The translations under genes were made by a program, and so were the position numbers. A stretch of 64,000 nucleotides of DNA from Calliopsis andreniformis (lineage: Eukaryota > Arthropoda > Insecta > Hymenoptera > Andrenidae): contig NW_027480599.1 in assembly GCF_051401765.1 (NCBI RefSeq), positions 310,001-374,000 on the forward strand. Reading direction: 5' to 3'. The stretch's first letter is position 1. Each line of letters opens with the position of its first letter. This document shows positions 1 through 12,155 of the stretch, in pieces. Under the pieces are notes generated by a model, which was given only the letters and a program-made list of their open reading frames with translations, did no database searches and was not told the DNA's origin.

Positions 1-2310
1 CAATAGAATATCATCAATTCACAGTTTTCAATACTCAATACTCAATCTGCAATCTTCAGATATCTATCCACAAACATCAATTCTCATCACTCAACCCTCA
101 ACACTCAGTCTTCAATCCTCAATCCTCAATCGTCAATCCTCAATCCGCAATCCTCAATCCTCAATCCTCAATCTTCAATCCTCAATCCTCAATCCTCAAT
201 CCTCAATCCTCAATCCTCAATCCTCAATCCTCAATCCTCAATCGTCAATCTTCAATCCTCAATACTCAATCTTCAATCCTCAATCCTCAATCCTCAATCC
301 TCAATCCTCAATCCTCATTCTTCAATCCTCAATCTTCAATGCTCAATCGTCAATCCTCAATCCTCAATCCTCAATCCTCAATCCTCAATCCTCAATCCTC
401 AGTCCTCAAACCTCAATCCTGAATCCCCGATCCTGAATCCTCAATCTTCAGCACTCAGTCCTCTACAATCAGTTGTCAATACTCAGTCCTCAATAGAATA
501 TCATCAATTCACAGTTTTCATTACTCAATACTCAATATGCAATCTTCAAATCTCTATCCACAAACATCAATTCTCATCACTCAACCCTCAACACTCAGTC
601 CCCAATCCTCAGTATTCAATCCTCAGTCCTCAATCCTCAATCCACAATCCTCAACGTTCAATCGTCAATACTCAATCTTCAATGCTCATTCCTCAATCCT
701 CAATCCTCAATCCTCAATACTCAACCCTCAATCGTCAATCTTCAATCCTCAATACTCAATCTTCAATCCTCAATCCTCAATCCTCGGTCCTCAATCCTCA
801 ATCGTCAATCTAGAATCCTGAATACTCATTCTTCAATCCTCAATCCTCAATCCTCAATCCTCAATCCTCAATCCTCATTCTTCAATCCTCAATACCCAAT
901 CCTCAATCTTCAATCCTCAATACTCAATCTTCAGTCCTCAATCCTCAATTCTCAATCCTCAATGCTCAATACTCAATCGTCAATCCTCAATCCCCAATCC
1001 TCAATCTTCAATCCTCAATCCTCAATCCTCAATCCTCAATCCTCAATCTTCAATCCTCAATACTCAATCTTCAATCCTCAATCCTCAATCCTCAATCCTC
1101 AATCCTCAATCCTCAATCCTCATTCTTCAATCCTCAATACCGAATCTTCAATCTTCAATCCTCAATCCTCAATCCTCAATTCTCAATCCTCAATCCTCAT
1201 TCTTCAATCCTCAGTCCTCAATCATCGGTCCTCCATACTCAGTCGTCAATCTCCAATCCTGAATACTCAATCTTCAATTCTCAATCCTCAATCCTCAATC
1301 CTCAATCCTCAATCCTCATTCTTCAATCCTCAATACCCAATCCTCAATCTTCAATCCTCAATCCTCAATCCTTAATTCTCAACCCTCAATCCTCAGTCCT
1401 CAAACCTCAATTCTGAATCCTCAATCCTGCATCCTCAATCTTCAGCCCTCAGTCCTCAACAATCTGTTGTCAATCCTCAATCCCCAATAGAATATCCTCA
1501 ACTCACAGTTTTCAATACTCAATACTCAATCTGCAATCTTCAAATCTCTATCCACAAACATCAATTCTCATCACTCAACCCTGAACGCTCAGTCCTCAAT
1601 GTTCAATCCTCAATTCTCAATTCTCAATCTTCAATGCTCAATACTGAATCATCAATCATCAATCCTCAATCCTCAATCCTCAATCCTCAATCCTCAATCC
1701 TCAGTAATCTCTCAATCTTCAATACTCAATCGTCAATCCTCAGTCCTCAACCCTCAATCCTCAATCCTCGTTCCTCAAACCTCAATCCTCAACCCTCAGT
1801 CCTCATGCTCAATTCTCAACACTCAATCTTCAATCCTCAATGCTCAATCCTCAATCCTCAATCCACAGTCCTCAATCCTCAATCCTCAATCCTCAAACCT
1901 CGATCCTCAATCTTCAGCCCTCATCCTCAATCCTCAATCGACACTCCGCAATCTTCAATCTTCAATCCTCAATACTCAATCTTCAATCCTCAATCCTCAG
2001 TCCTCAAACCTCAGTTCTGAATCCTCAATCCTGAGTCCTCAACCTTCAGCCCTCAGACCACAACAATCAGTAGTCAATCCTCAATCCTCAATAGAATATC
2101 CTCAATTCACAGTTTTCAATACTCAATAGTCAATCTGCAATCTTCAAACCTCTATCCACAAACACCAATTCTCATCACTCAACCCTCAACACTCAGTCCT
2201 CGATGTTCAATCCTCAATCCTCAATGCTCAATCCTCAATCCTCAATTTTCAACACTCATCCCTCAACCATCAATCCTCAATACTCAATCATCAATCCTCA
2301 ATTCTCAATA
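1..2310. repeat. Left mosaic segment of the satellite
   Basis: This stretch holds module 1 copies near 5, 495, 1489 and 2093 separated by variable heptamer runs. The part near 495-800 is the same subtype as 9683, 16742 and 22159. The part near 2093 is the subtype with an in-module TCAATAG stop, like 19867 and 38432. I find no single long, nearly identical partner for the whole segment in the window, unlike the region to the right of 35 kb. It begins inside a module, so the array continues to the left. Confidence 0.8.
175..237 (+). repeat. Perfect nine-unit TCAATCC run
   Basis: Nine exact TCAATCC units are followed by TCAATCG. Other exact nine-unit runs I counted are at 10,014-10,076, 10,678-10,740, 17,073-17,135, 35,343-35,405, 36,288-36,350 and 51,715-51,777. 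I found none longer in the lines counted, but this was not an exhaustive scan. Confidence 0.85.
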
Positions 2311-4040
2311 CTCAATAGAATATCCTGAAGCCTCATGGTCCAGTACTCAATCCACATTATTCAATAATCAAATCTCAATCCACAAACATGAATTCTCAAC
2401 ACTCAATCCTCAACACTCAGACCTCTCTCCTCAATCCTCCATCCTCAACCCTCAATCCTCAAGCGTCAATGCTCAATCCTCAATCCTCTACCCTCAATCC
2501 TCAGTCCTCAAACCTCAATCCCGAATCCACAATCCTGAATCCTCAATCTTCAGCCCTCAGTCCTCAAAAATCAATTGTCAATCCTCAATCCTCAACAGAA
2601 TATCCTCAATTCACAGTTTTCAATACTCAATCCCCATTCTTCAATCTTCAAATCTCAATCCACAAACATCAATTCTCATCACTCAACCCTCAACACTCAG
2701 TCCTTAATCTTCAATCCTCAATTCTCAATCCTGAATCTTCAATCCTCAATACTCAATCTTCAATACTCAATCCTCAATTCTCAATCCTCAATGCTCAATC
2801 CTCAATCGTCAATCCTCAATCCCCAATCCTCAATCTTCAATCCTCAATCCTCAATCCTTAATCCTAAATCCTCAATCTTCAATCCTCAATACTCAATCTT
2901 CAATCCTCAATCATCAATCCTCAATCCTCAATCCTCAATCATCAGCCTTCAATCCTCAATACTCAATCTGCAATCCTCAATCCTCAGTCCTCACTCCTCA
3001 TTCCTCATTCTTCAATCCTCAATACCGAATCCTCAATCTTCAATCCTCAATCCTCAACCCTCAATTCTCAATCCTCAGTCCTCAATCCTCAGACTTCAAA
3101 CATCAATACTCAACCCTCAGTCCTCGTCCTCAATTCACAACCCTCAATCCCCAATCCTCAATCTTCAATCATTAATATTCAATCTTCAATCCTCAATCCT
3201 CAATGGTCAATCCTCAACCCTAAATTATCAATGTTCAATCCTCAATACCCATTGCTCAGTCTTCAATCCTCAATCCTCAATCCTCAATCCTCAATCCTCA
3301 ATCCTCAGTCCTCAATTCTCAATCCTGAATCCTCAATCCTGAATCCTCAATCTTCAGCCCTGAGTCCTCAAAGATCAGTCGCCAATCCTCAATCCTCAAT
3401 AGAATATCCTCAATTCACAGACTTCAATACTCAATACTCAATCTGCAATCTTCAGATCTCTATCCACAAACATCAATTCTCATCGCTCAACCCTCAATAC
3501 TCAGTACCCGATCCTCAATCTTCAATCCTCAATCCTCAATCCTCAATCCTCAATCTTAAAATTCAATCCTCAATATTCAATCTTCAATCCTCAATCCACA
3601 ATCCTCAATCCTCAATCATCAACCCTCAGTCCCAAACCCTCAATCTTCAATACTCAATCCTCGATCCCCTATCTTCAATCCTCAATCCACAATCCTCAAT
3701 CCTCAATCCTCAATCCTCAATCTTCAATCCTCAGTCCCAAATCCTCAATCTTCAATACTCACACCTCAATCCTCAATCTTCAATCCTCAATACTCAGTCT
3801 TCAATCCTCAATCCTCAATCCTCAATCCTCAATCCTCATTCTTCAATCCTCAACACCCTATCCTCGATCTTCAATCCTCAATCCTCAATCCTCAATTCTC
3901 ATCCTCAATCCTCAATCCTCAGACCTCAAACATCAATACTCAACCCTCAGTCCTCGTCCTCAGTCCACAACCCTCAATCCTCAAACCTCAATCCTCAACT
4001 CCCAATCCTCAATCTTCAATCCTCAATCCTCAATCCTCAA
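2310..4040. repeat. Epsilon segment, copy 1
   Basis: The segment begins with a module 3 copy (about 2316), followed by module 1 copies at 2597 (subtype followed by TCAATCC then CCATTCT) and 3401 (subtype with the GCCAATC prefix). A short T-A-rich slip, TCTTAAAATTC, lies near 3550. The same order of landmarks recurs at about 20.5-22.0 kb, 30.9-32.4 kb and 48.06-49.4 kb. Landmark spacing differs by several hundred bases between this copy and the others (offset about 18,193 at 2388 but 17,913 at 3231 relative to the second copy), so this copy carries extra heptamers. It is the most diverged of the four. Confidence 0.75.
3124..3129 (+). repeat. Six-base phase-break unit TCGTCC, exemplar
   Basis: A 6-bp unit lies between TCAGTCC and TCAATTC, shifting the heptamer register by one base. 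It recurs wherever the CAACCCTCAGTCCTCGTCC landmark occurs, for example near 3951, 7741, 14,801, 26,811, 40,160 and 61,650. TCATCC hexamers do the same in the CAGCCCTCATCC blocks. These units explain why many long copy offsets are not multiples of seven. Confidence 0.75.
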
Positions 4041-5095
4041 TCCTCAGACCTCAAACATCAATACTCCACCCTCAGTCCTCGTCCTAAATCCACAACCCTC
4101 AATCCTCGATCCTCAATATTCAATCATCAATTTTCAATCATCAATCCTCAATCCTCAATCCTCAATACTCAATCCTCAATCCTCAATTCTCAATCCTCAA
4201 TGCTCAATACTCAATCGTCAATCCTCAATCCCCAATCCTCAATCTTCAATCCTCAATCCTCAATCCTCGAACCTCAATCCTCAACCGTCAGTCCTCATCC
4301 TCAAACCTCAACCCTCAATCCTCAATCCTCAATCTTCAATCATCAATACTCAATCTTCAATCCTCAATCCTCAATCCTCAATCCTCAATCCTCAATCCTC
4401 AACCTTCAATCCTCAATACTCAATCTGCAATCCTCAATCCTCAGTCCTCACTCCTCATGCCTCATTCTTCAATCCTCAATACCGAATCCTCAATCTTCAA
4501 TCCTCAATCCTCAATCCTCAATCTTCAATCCTCAATACTCAGTCCACAAACCTCAATTCTGAATCCTCAATCCTGAGTCCTCAATCTTCAGCCCTCAGTC
4601 CTCAACCATCAGTAGTCAATCCCCAATCCTCAGTAGAATATCCTCAATTCACAGCTTTCAGCACTCAATACTCGATCTGCAATCTTCAAACCACTATCCA
4701 CAAACATCAATTCTCATCACTCAAACCTCAATACTCAGTGCTCGAAGTTCAATCCTCAATCCTCAATTCTCAATCTTCAATCCTCAATACTGAACCTTCA
4801 ATCCTCAATCCTCAATCCTCAATCCTCAATCCTCAATACTCAATCCTCAATCCTCAATCCTCTATCCTCAATCCTCAATCTTCAATCCTCAATACTCAAT
4901 CTTCTATCCTCAATTCTCAATCCTCAATCCTCAATCATCAATCCTCAATCATCAATCCTCAATCTTCAATACTCAATCCTCAACGCTCAATCCTCAATCC
5001 TCAATTCTCAGTACTCAATAGAATATCCTGAATTCTCAGGATTCCATAGTCAAACCTATATCCTCAACCCTCAGCCCTCATTCTCAATCCTCAGT
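4040..5095. repeat. Mosaic segment between epsilon copy 1 and alpha copy 1
   Basis: The first 500 bp match the variant order seen at about 11.7-12.1 kb and 23.0-23.4 kb, including the consecutive CATCAATTTTCAATCATC landmark. A module 1 copy of the 'CAGCTTTCA' subtype lies at 4635, as at 8419, 15478, 32901 and 33545. A module 2 inverted-repeat copy starts at 5018, with one arm mismatch (ATTCCAT instead of ATTCTAT). The segment ends where sequence homologous to 12,155 begins. Confidence 0.7.
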
Positions 5096-8000
5096 CCACA
5101 ATCCTCAAACCTCAATCCTCATTCCTCAGTCCTCAATCCTCAATTCTCAATCCTCAATCCTCAGTCCTCAGTCCTCAAACCTCAATCGTCAACCCTCAGC
5201 CCCCATCCTCAATCCTCAATCGACAATCCGCAATCCTCAACCTTCAATCCTCAATACTCAATCTTCAACCCTCAATCCTCAGTCCTCAAACCTCAATTCT
5301 GAATCCTCAATCCTGCATCCTCAATCTTCAGCCCTCAGTCCTCAACAATCAGTTGTCAATCCTCAACCCCCAACAGAATATCCTCAACACACAGTTTTCA
5401 ATACTCAATACTCAATCTGCAATCTTCAGATCTCTATCCACAAACATCAATTCTCATCATTCAACCCTCAACGCTCAGTCCCCAATCCTCAATCTTCAAT
5501 CCTCAATCCTTAATCCTCAATCCTCGATCCTCAATCTTCAATCCTCAATACTCAATCTTCAATCCTCCATCCTCAATCCTCAATCCTCAATCCTCAATCC
5601 TCAATTCTCAATCCTCAATGCTCAATCCTCAATCGTCAATCCTCAGTCCTCAAACCTTAATCCTGAATCCTCAATCCTGAATCCTCAATCTTCAGCCCTT
5701 AGTCCTCAGCAATCAGTTGTGAATCCTCAATCCTCAATAGAATATCCTCAATTCACAGGTTTCAATACTCAATACACAACCTGCAATCTTCAAATCTCTA
5801 TCCACAAACATCAATTCTCATCACTCAACCCTCAACACTCTGTCGGCAATCCTCAATATTCAAACCTCAATCCTCAATCCTCAATCCTCAATCCTCAATC
5901 TTCAATCCTCAATACTCAATCTTGAATCCTCAATCCTCAATCCTCGGTCCTCAATCCTCAATCGCCAACCTCCAATCCTGAATACTCAATCTTCAATCCT
6001 CAATCCTCCATCCTCAATCCTCAATCCTCAGTCCTGATTCTTCAATCCTCAATACCCAATCCTCAATCTTCAATCCTCAATCCTCGACCCTCAATCCTCA
6101 ATCCTCGATCCTCAATCATCAATCTTCAACCCTCAGTCCCCAATCCTCAACCTTCTATCCACAATACTCAGTCCTCAATACTCAATCCTCAATCCTCAAT
6201 CTTCAATCCTCAACACTCAATCTTCAATCCTCAATCCTGAATCCTCAATCCTCAATCATCAATCCTCAATGATCAATCCTCAATCTCCTATACTCAATCC
6301 TCAATCCTCAATCCTCAATCCTCAATACTCAACCATCAATCCTCAATTCTCAATACTCAATAGAATAGCCTGAATTCTCAGGATTCTATACTCAAACCTC
6401 AATCCTCAACCCTCAGCCCTCATTCTCAATCCTCAATCCACAATCCTCAAACCTCAATCCTCAACCGTCAGTCCTCGTCCTCAATCCTCAACCCTCAATC
6501 CTCATACCTCCCATCTTCAATCATCAACACTGAATCTTCAATCCTCAATCCTCAACCCTCAGTGCTCAATCCTCAATCCTCAATATTGAACACTCATCCC
6601 TCCACCATCAATCCTCAATACTCAATCATCAATCCTCAATTCTCAATACTCAATAGAATATCCTGAATTCTCATGGTTCAGTACTCAATCCACAATATTC
6701 AATAATCAAATCTCAATCCACAAACATGAATTCTCAACACTCAATCCTCAACGCTCAGACCTGTCTCTTCAATCCTACATCCTCAACCCTCAATCCTCAA
6801 GCGTCAATCCTCAATCCTCAATCCTCAACCCTCAATCCTCAGTCCTCAAACCTCAATCCCGAATCCACAATCCTGAATCCTCCATCTTCAGCCCTCAGTA
6901 CTCAAAAATCAATTGTCAATCCTCAATCCTCAATAGAATATCCTCAATTCACAGTTTTCAATACTCAATCCCCATTCTTCAATCTTCAAATCTCAATCCA
7001 CAAACATCAATTCTCATCACTCAACCATCAACACTCAGTCCTCAATCTTCAATCCTCAATCCTCAATCCACAATCTTCAATCCTCAATACTCAATCATCA
7101 ATCCTCAATCCTCAATTCTCAATATTCAACACACAACCCTCAGCCATCAATCCTCAATACTCAACCATCAATCCTCAATTCTCAATACTCAATAGAATAT
7201 CCTGAATTCTCATGGTTCAATGCTCGATCCACAAAATTCAATAGTCAAACCTCAATCCTCAAACATCAATTCTCAACACTCAATCCTCAATACTTAGTCC
7301 TCTCTCTGCAATCCTCCATCCTCAATCCTCAATCCTCAGTCCTCAATCCTCAATCCTCGATCCTCAATCTTCAATCCTCAATACTCAATCATCAATCCTC
7401 CATCCTCAATACTCAATCGTCAGCCCTCAATCCTCAATCGCCAGGCTTGAATCCTCAATACTCAATCTTCAATCCTCAATCCTCAATCCTCAATCCTCAA
7501 TCCTCAATCTTCAATCCTCAGTCCCAAATCCTCAATCTTCAATACTCACACCACAATCCTCAATCTTCAATCCTCAATACTCAGTCTTCAATCCTCAATC
7601 CTCAATCCTCAATCCTCAATCCTCATTCTTCAATTCTCAATAACCAATCCTCAATCTTCAATCCTCAATCCTCAGTCCTCAATTCTCAATCCTCAATTCT
7701 CAATCCTAAGACCTCAAACATCAATACTCAACCCTCAGTCCTCGTCCTCAATCCACAACCCTCAATCCTCAATCCTCAATCTTCAATTCTCAATCCTCAA
7801 TCCTCAATCCTCAATCCTCAATCCTCAGTCCTCAGTCCTCAAACGTCAATCCTGAATCCTCAATCCGGAATCCTCCATCTTCAGCCTTCAGTCCTCAACC
7901 CTCAATCCTCAATACTCAATCTTCAATCATCAATACTCAATCATCAATCCTCAATCCTCAATCCTCAATCTTCAATCCTCAATCCTCAATATTCAACGCA

Positions 8001-11000
8001 CAACCCTCAACCATCAATCCTCAATACTCAACCATCAATCCTCAATTCTCAATACCCAAAAGAATATCCTGAATTCTCATGGTTCAATACTCAATCCACT
8101 TATATTCAATAATCAAATCTCAATCCTCAAACATCAATTCTCAACACGCCGTCCTCAACACTCAGTCCTCTCTCTTCAATCCTCCATCCTCAATCCTCAA
8201 TCTTCAAACCTCAATCCTCAATCCACAATCCTCAATCCTCAATCCACAATCTTCAATCCTCAGTCCCAAATCCTCAATCTTCAATACTCAATCCTCAATC
8301 CTCAATCTTCAATCCTCAATCCTCAGTCCACAAACCTCAATTCTGAATACTCAACCCTGAGTCCTCAATCTTCAGCCCTCAGTCCTCAACAATCAGTAGT
8401 CAATCCTCAATCCTCAGTAGAATATCCTCAATACACAGCTTTCAACACTCAATACTCGATCTGCAATCTTCAAACCACTATCCACAAACATCAATCCTCA
8501 TCACTCAACCCTCAACACTCAGTCCTCCAATTTCAAACCTCAATCCTCAATTCGCAATCTGCAATCCTCAGTACTGAACCTTCAATCCTCAATCCTCAAT
8601 CCTCAATCCTCAATCCTCAATCCTCAATACTCAATCCTCAATCCTCAATCCTCAATCCTCAATCTTCAATCCTCAATACTCAATCTTCTATCCTCAATTC
8701 TCTATCCTCAATCCTCAATCATCAATCCTCAATCATCAATCCTCAATCTTCAATACTCAATCCTCAACGCTCAATCCTCAATCCTCAATACTCAATCATC
8801 AATCCTCAATTCTCAGTACTCAATAGAATATCCTGAATACTCAGGATTCTATAGTCAAACCTCAATCCTCAACCCTCAGCCCTCATTCTCAATCCTCAAT
8901 CCACAATCCTCAAACCTCAATCCTCAACCGTCAGTCCTCGTCCTCAATCCTCAACCCTCAATCCTCAATCCTCCCATCTTCAATCATCAATACTCAATCT
9001 TCAATCCTCAATCCTCAATCCTCAGTCCTCAAACCTCAATCCTGGATCCTCAATCCTGAATCCTCAATCTTCAGCCCTGTGTCCTCAACAATCAGTTGTC
9101 AATCCTCAATCCTCAATAGAATATCCTCAATTCGCAGTTTTCAATACTCAATACTCAATCTGCAATCTTCAGATCTCTATCCACAAACATCAATTCTTAT
9201 TACTCAACCCTGAATACTCAGTCCCTAATCCTCAATCCTCAATCGTCAATCCTCAATCCGCAATCCTCAATCCTCAATCCTCAATCTTAATCTTCAATCC
9301 TCAATACTCAATCTTCAATCCTCAATCCTCAATCCTCAATCCTCAATCCTCAATCTTCAATCCTCAATACTCAATCTTCAATCCTCAATCCTCAATCCTC
9401 AATCCTCAATCCTCAATCCTCAATCCTCAATCGTCAATCTTCAATCCTCAATACTCAATCTTCAATCCTCAATCCTCAATCCTCAATCCTCAATCCTCAA
9501 TCCTCATTCTTCAATCCTCAATCTTCAATGCTCAATCGTCAATCCTCAATCCTCAATCCTCAATCCTCAATCCTCAATCCTCAATCCTCAGTCCTCAAAC
9601 CTCAATCCTGAATCCCCGACCTGAATCCTCAATCTTCAGCACTCAGTCCTCTACAATCAGTTGTCAATCCTCAGTCCTCAATAGAATATCATCAATTCAC
9701 AGTTTTCATTACTCAATACTCAATATGCAATCTTCAAATCTCTATCCACAAACATCAATTCTCATCACTCAACCCTCAACACTCAGTCCCCAATCCTCAG
9801 TATTCAATCCTCAATCCTCAATCCTCAATCCACAATCCTCAACGTTCAATCCTCAATACTCAATCTTCAATGCTCATTCCTCAATCCTCTATCCTCAATA
9901 CTCAACCCTCAATCGTCAATCTTCAATCCTCAATACTCAATCTTCAATCCTCAATCCTCAATCCTCGGTCCTCAATCCTCAATCGTCAATCTCCAATCCT
10001 GAATACTCAATCTTCAATCCTCAATCCTCAATCCTCAATCCTCAATCCTCAATCCTCAATCCTCAATCCTCAATCCTCATTCTTCAATCCTCAATACCCA
10101 ATCCTCAATCTTCAATCCTCAATACTCAATCTTCAATCCTTAATCCTCAATTCTCAATCCTCAATGCTCAATACTCAATCGTCAATACTCAATCCCCAAT
10201 CCTCAATCTTCAATCCTCAATCCTCAATCCTCAATCCTCAATCCTCAATCTTCAATCCTCAATACTCAATCTTCAATCCTCAATCCTCAACCCTCAATCC
10301 TCAACCCTCAATCCTCAATCCTCAATCTTCAATCCTCAATACTCAAACTGCAATCCTCAATCCTCAATCTTCAATCCTCAATCCTCAATTCTCAATCCTC
10401 AATCATCAATCTTCAATCCTCAGACCTCAATCAGCAATACTCGACCGTCAGGCCTCGTCCTCAATCCACAAGCTTCAATACTCAATCCTCAATTTTCAAT
10501 CATCAATATTCAATCTTCAGTCCTCAATCCTCAATCCTCAATCCTCAATCCTCAATCCTCATTCGTCAACCTTCAATCCTCAATACTCAATCTTCAATCC
10601 TCAATCCTCAATCCTCAATCCTCAATCCTCAATCCTCAATGCTCATTCTTCAATCCTCAATCTTCAATGCTCAATCTTCAATCCTCAATCCTCAATCCTC
10701 AATCCTCAATCCTCAATCCTCAATCCTCAATCCTCAATCCTCAGTCCTCAAACCTCAATCCTGAATCCCCGATCCTGAATCCTCAATCTTCAGCACTCAG
10801 TCCTCTACAATCAGTTGTCAATCCTCAATCCTCAATAGAATATCATCAATTCACAGTTTTCATTACTCAATACTCAAACTGCAATCTTCAAATCTCTATC
10901 CACAAACATCAATTCTCATCTCTCAACCCTCAACAGTCAGTCCCCAATCCTCAATATTCAATCCTCAATCCTCAATCCTCAATCCACAATCCTCAACGTT

Positions 11001-11005
11001 CAATC
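5095..11005. repeat. Alpha segment, copy 1 (7,060-bp offset duplication)
   Basis: Sequence from about 5095 to 11,005 is repeated at 12,155-18,065 at an offset of 7,060 bp, falling to 7,059 after about 8,097. Landmarks confirm this: 6726/13786, 7447/14507, 9725/16784 and 9870/16929. The offset changes because this copy reads CCACTTATATTC near 8097 where the other reads CCACAATATTC, a 1-bp length difference. Only scattered substitutions separate the copies in the lines I compared. It carries module 1 copies at 5375, 5739, 6935, 8419, 9118, 9683 and 10837, and module 2/3 copies near 6360, 6654, 7192, 8060 and 8823. Confidence 0.88.
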
Positions 11006-12155
11006 CTCAATACTCAATCTTCAATGCTCATTCCTCAATCCTCTATCCTCAATACTCAACCCTCAATCGTCAATCTTCAATCCTCAATACTCAATCTTCA
11101 ATCCTCAATCCTCAATCCTCGGTCCTCAATCCTCAATCGTCAATCTCCAATCCTGTATACTCAATCTTCAATCCTCAATCCTCAATCCTCAATCCTCAAT
11201 CCTCAATCCTCATTCTTCAATCCTCAATACCCAATCCTCAATCTTCAATCCTCAATACTCAATCTTCAATCCTTAATCCTCAATTCTCAATCCTCAATGC
11301 TCAATACTCAATCGTCAATCCTCAATCCCCAATCCTCAATCTTCAATCCTCAATCCTCAATCCTCAATCCTCAATCCTCAATCTTCAATCCTCAATACTC
11401 AATCTTCAATCCTCAATCCTCAATCCTCAATCCCCAATCCTCAATCCTCAATCCTCATTCTTCAATCCTCAATACCGAATCTTCAATCTTCAATCCTCAA
11501 TCCTCAATCCTCAATTCTCATCCTCAATCCTCAATCCTCAGACCTCAAACATCAATACTCAACCCTCAGTCCTCGTCCTCAGTCCACAACCCTCAATCCT
11601 CAAACCTCAATCCTCAACTCCCAATCCTCAATCTTCAATCCTCAATCCTCAGTCCTCAATTCTCAATCCTCAATCCTCAATCCTCAGACCTCAAACATCA
11701 ATACTCCACCCTCAGTCCTCGTCCTCAATCCACAACCCTCAATCCTCTATCCTCAATATTCAATCATCAATTTTCAATCATCAATCCTCAATCCTCAATC
11801 CTCAATACTCAATCCTCAATCCTCAATTCTCAATCCTCAATGCTCAATACTCAATCGTCAATCCTCAATCCCCAATCCTCAATCTTCAATCCTCAATCCT
11901 CAATCCTCGAACCTCAATCCCCAACCGTCAGTCCTCATCCTCAAACCTCAACCCTCAATCCTCAATCCTCAATCTTCAATCATCAATACTCAATCTTCAA
12001 TCCTCAATCCTCAATCCTCAATCCTCAGTCCTCAATCCTCAACCTTCAATCGTCAATACTCAATCTGCAATCCTCAATCCTCAGTCCTCACTCCTCATTC
12101 CTCATTCTTCAATCCTCAATACCGAATCCTCAATCTTCAATCCTCAATCCTCAAT
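11005..12155. repeat. Linker between alpha copies
   Basis: This 1.15-kb stretch has no counterpart at +7,060 bp, where sequence after 18,065 is of a different segment type. It does recur at 22.33-23.48 kb at an offset of 11,322, including the shared CCTGTATACTC variant at 11,151 and 22,473. It contains heptamer runs with two TCAGACC-TCAAACA blocks and 6-bp phase-break units, and no module 1 copy. Confidence 0.8.

Noticed and set aside
3550..3560. TCTTAAAATTC and CATTAATATTC patches as insertion scars or transposon ends
   Set aside because: They are short, recur at the same place in epsilon or beta copies, and lie within one base of the heptamer register. There are no terminal repeats or target duplications around them.
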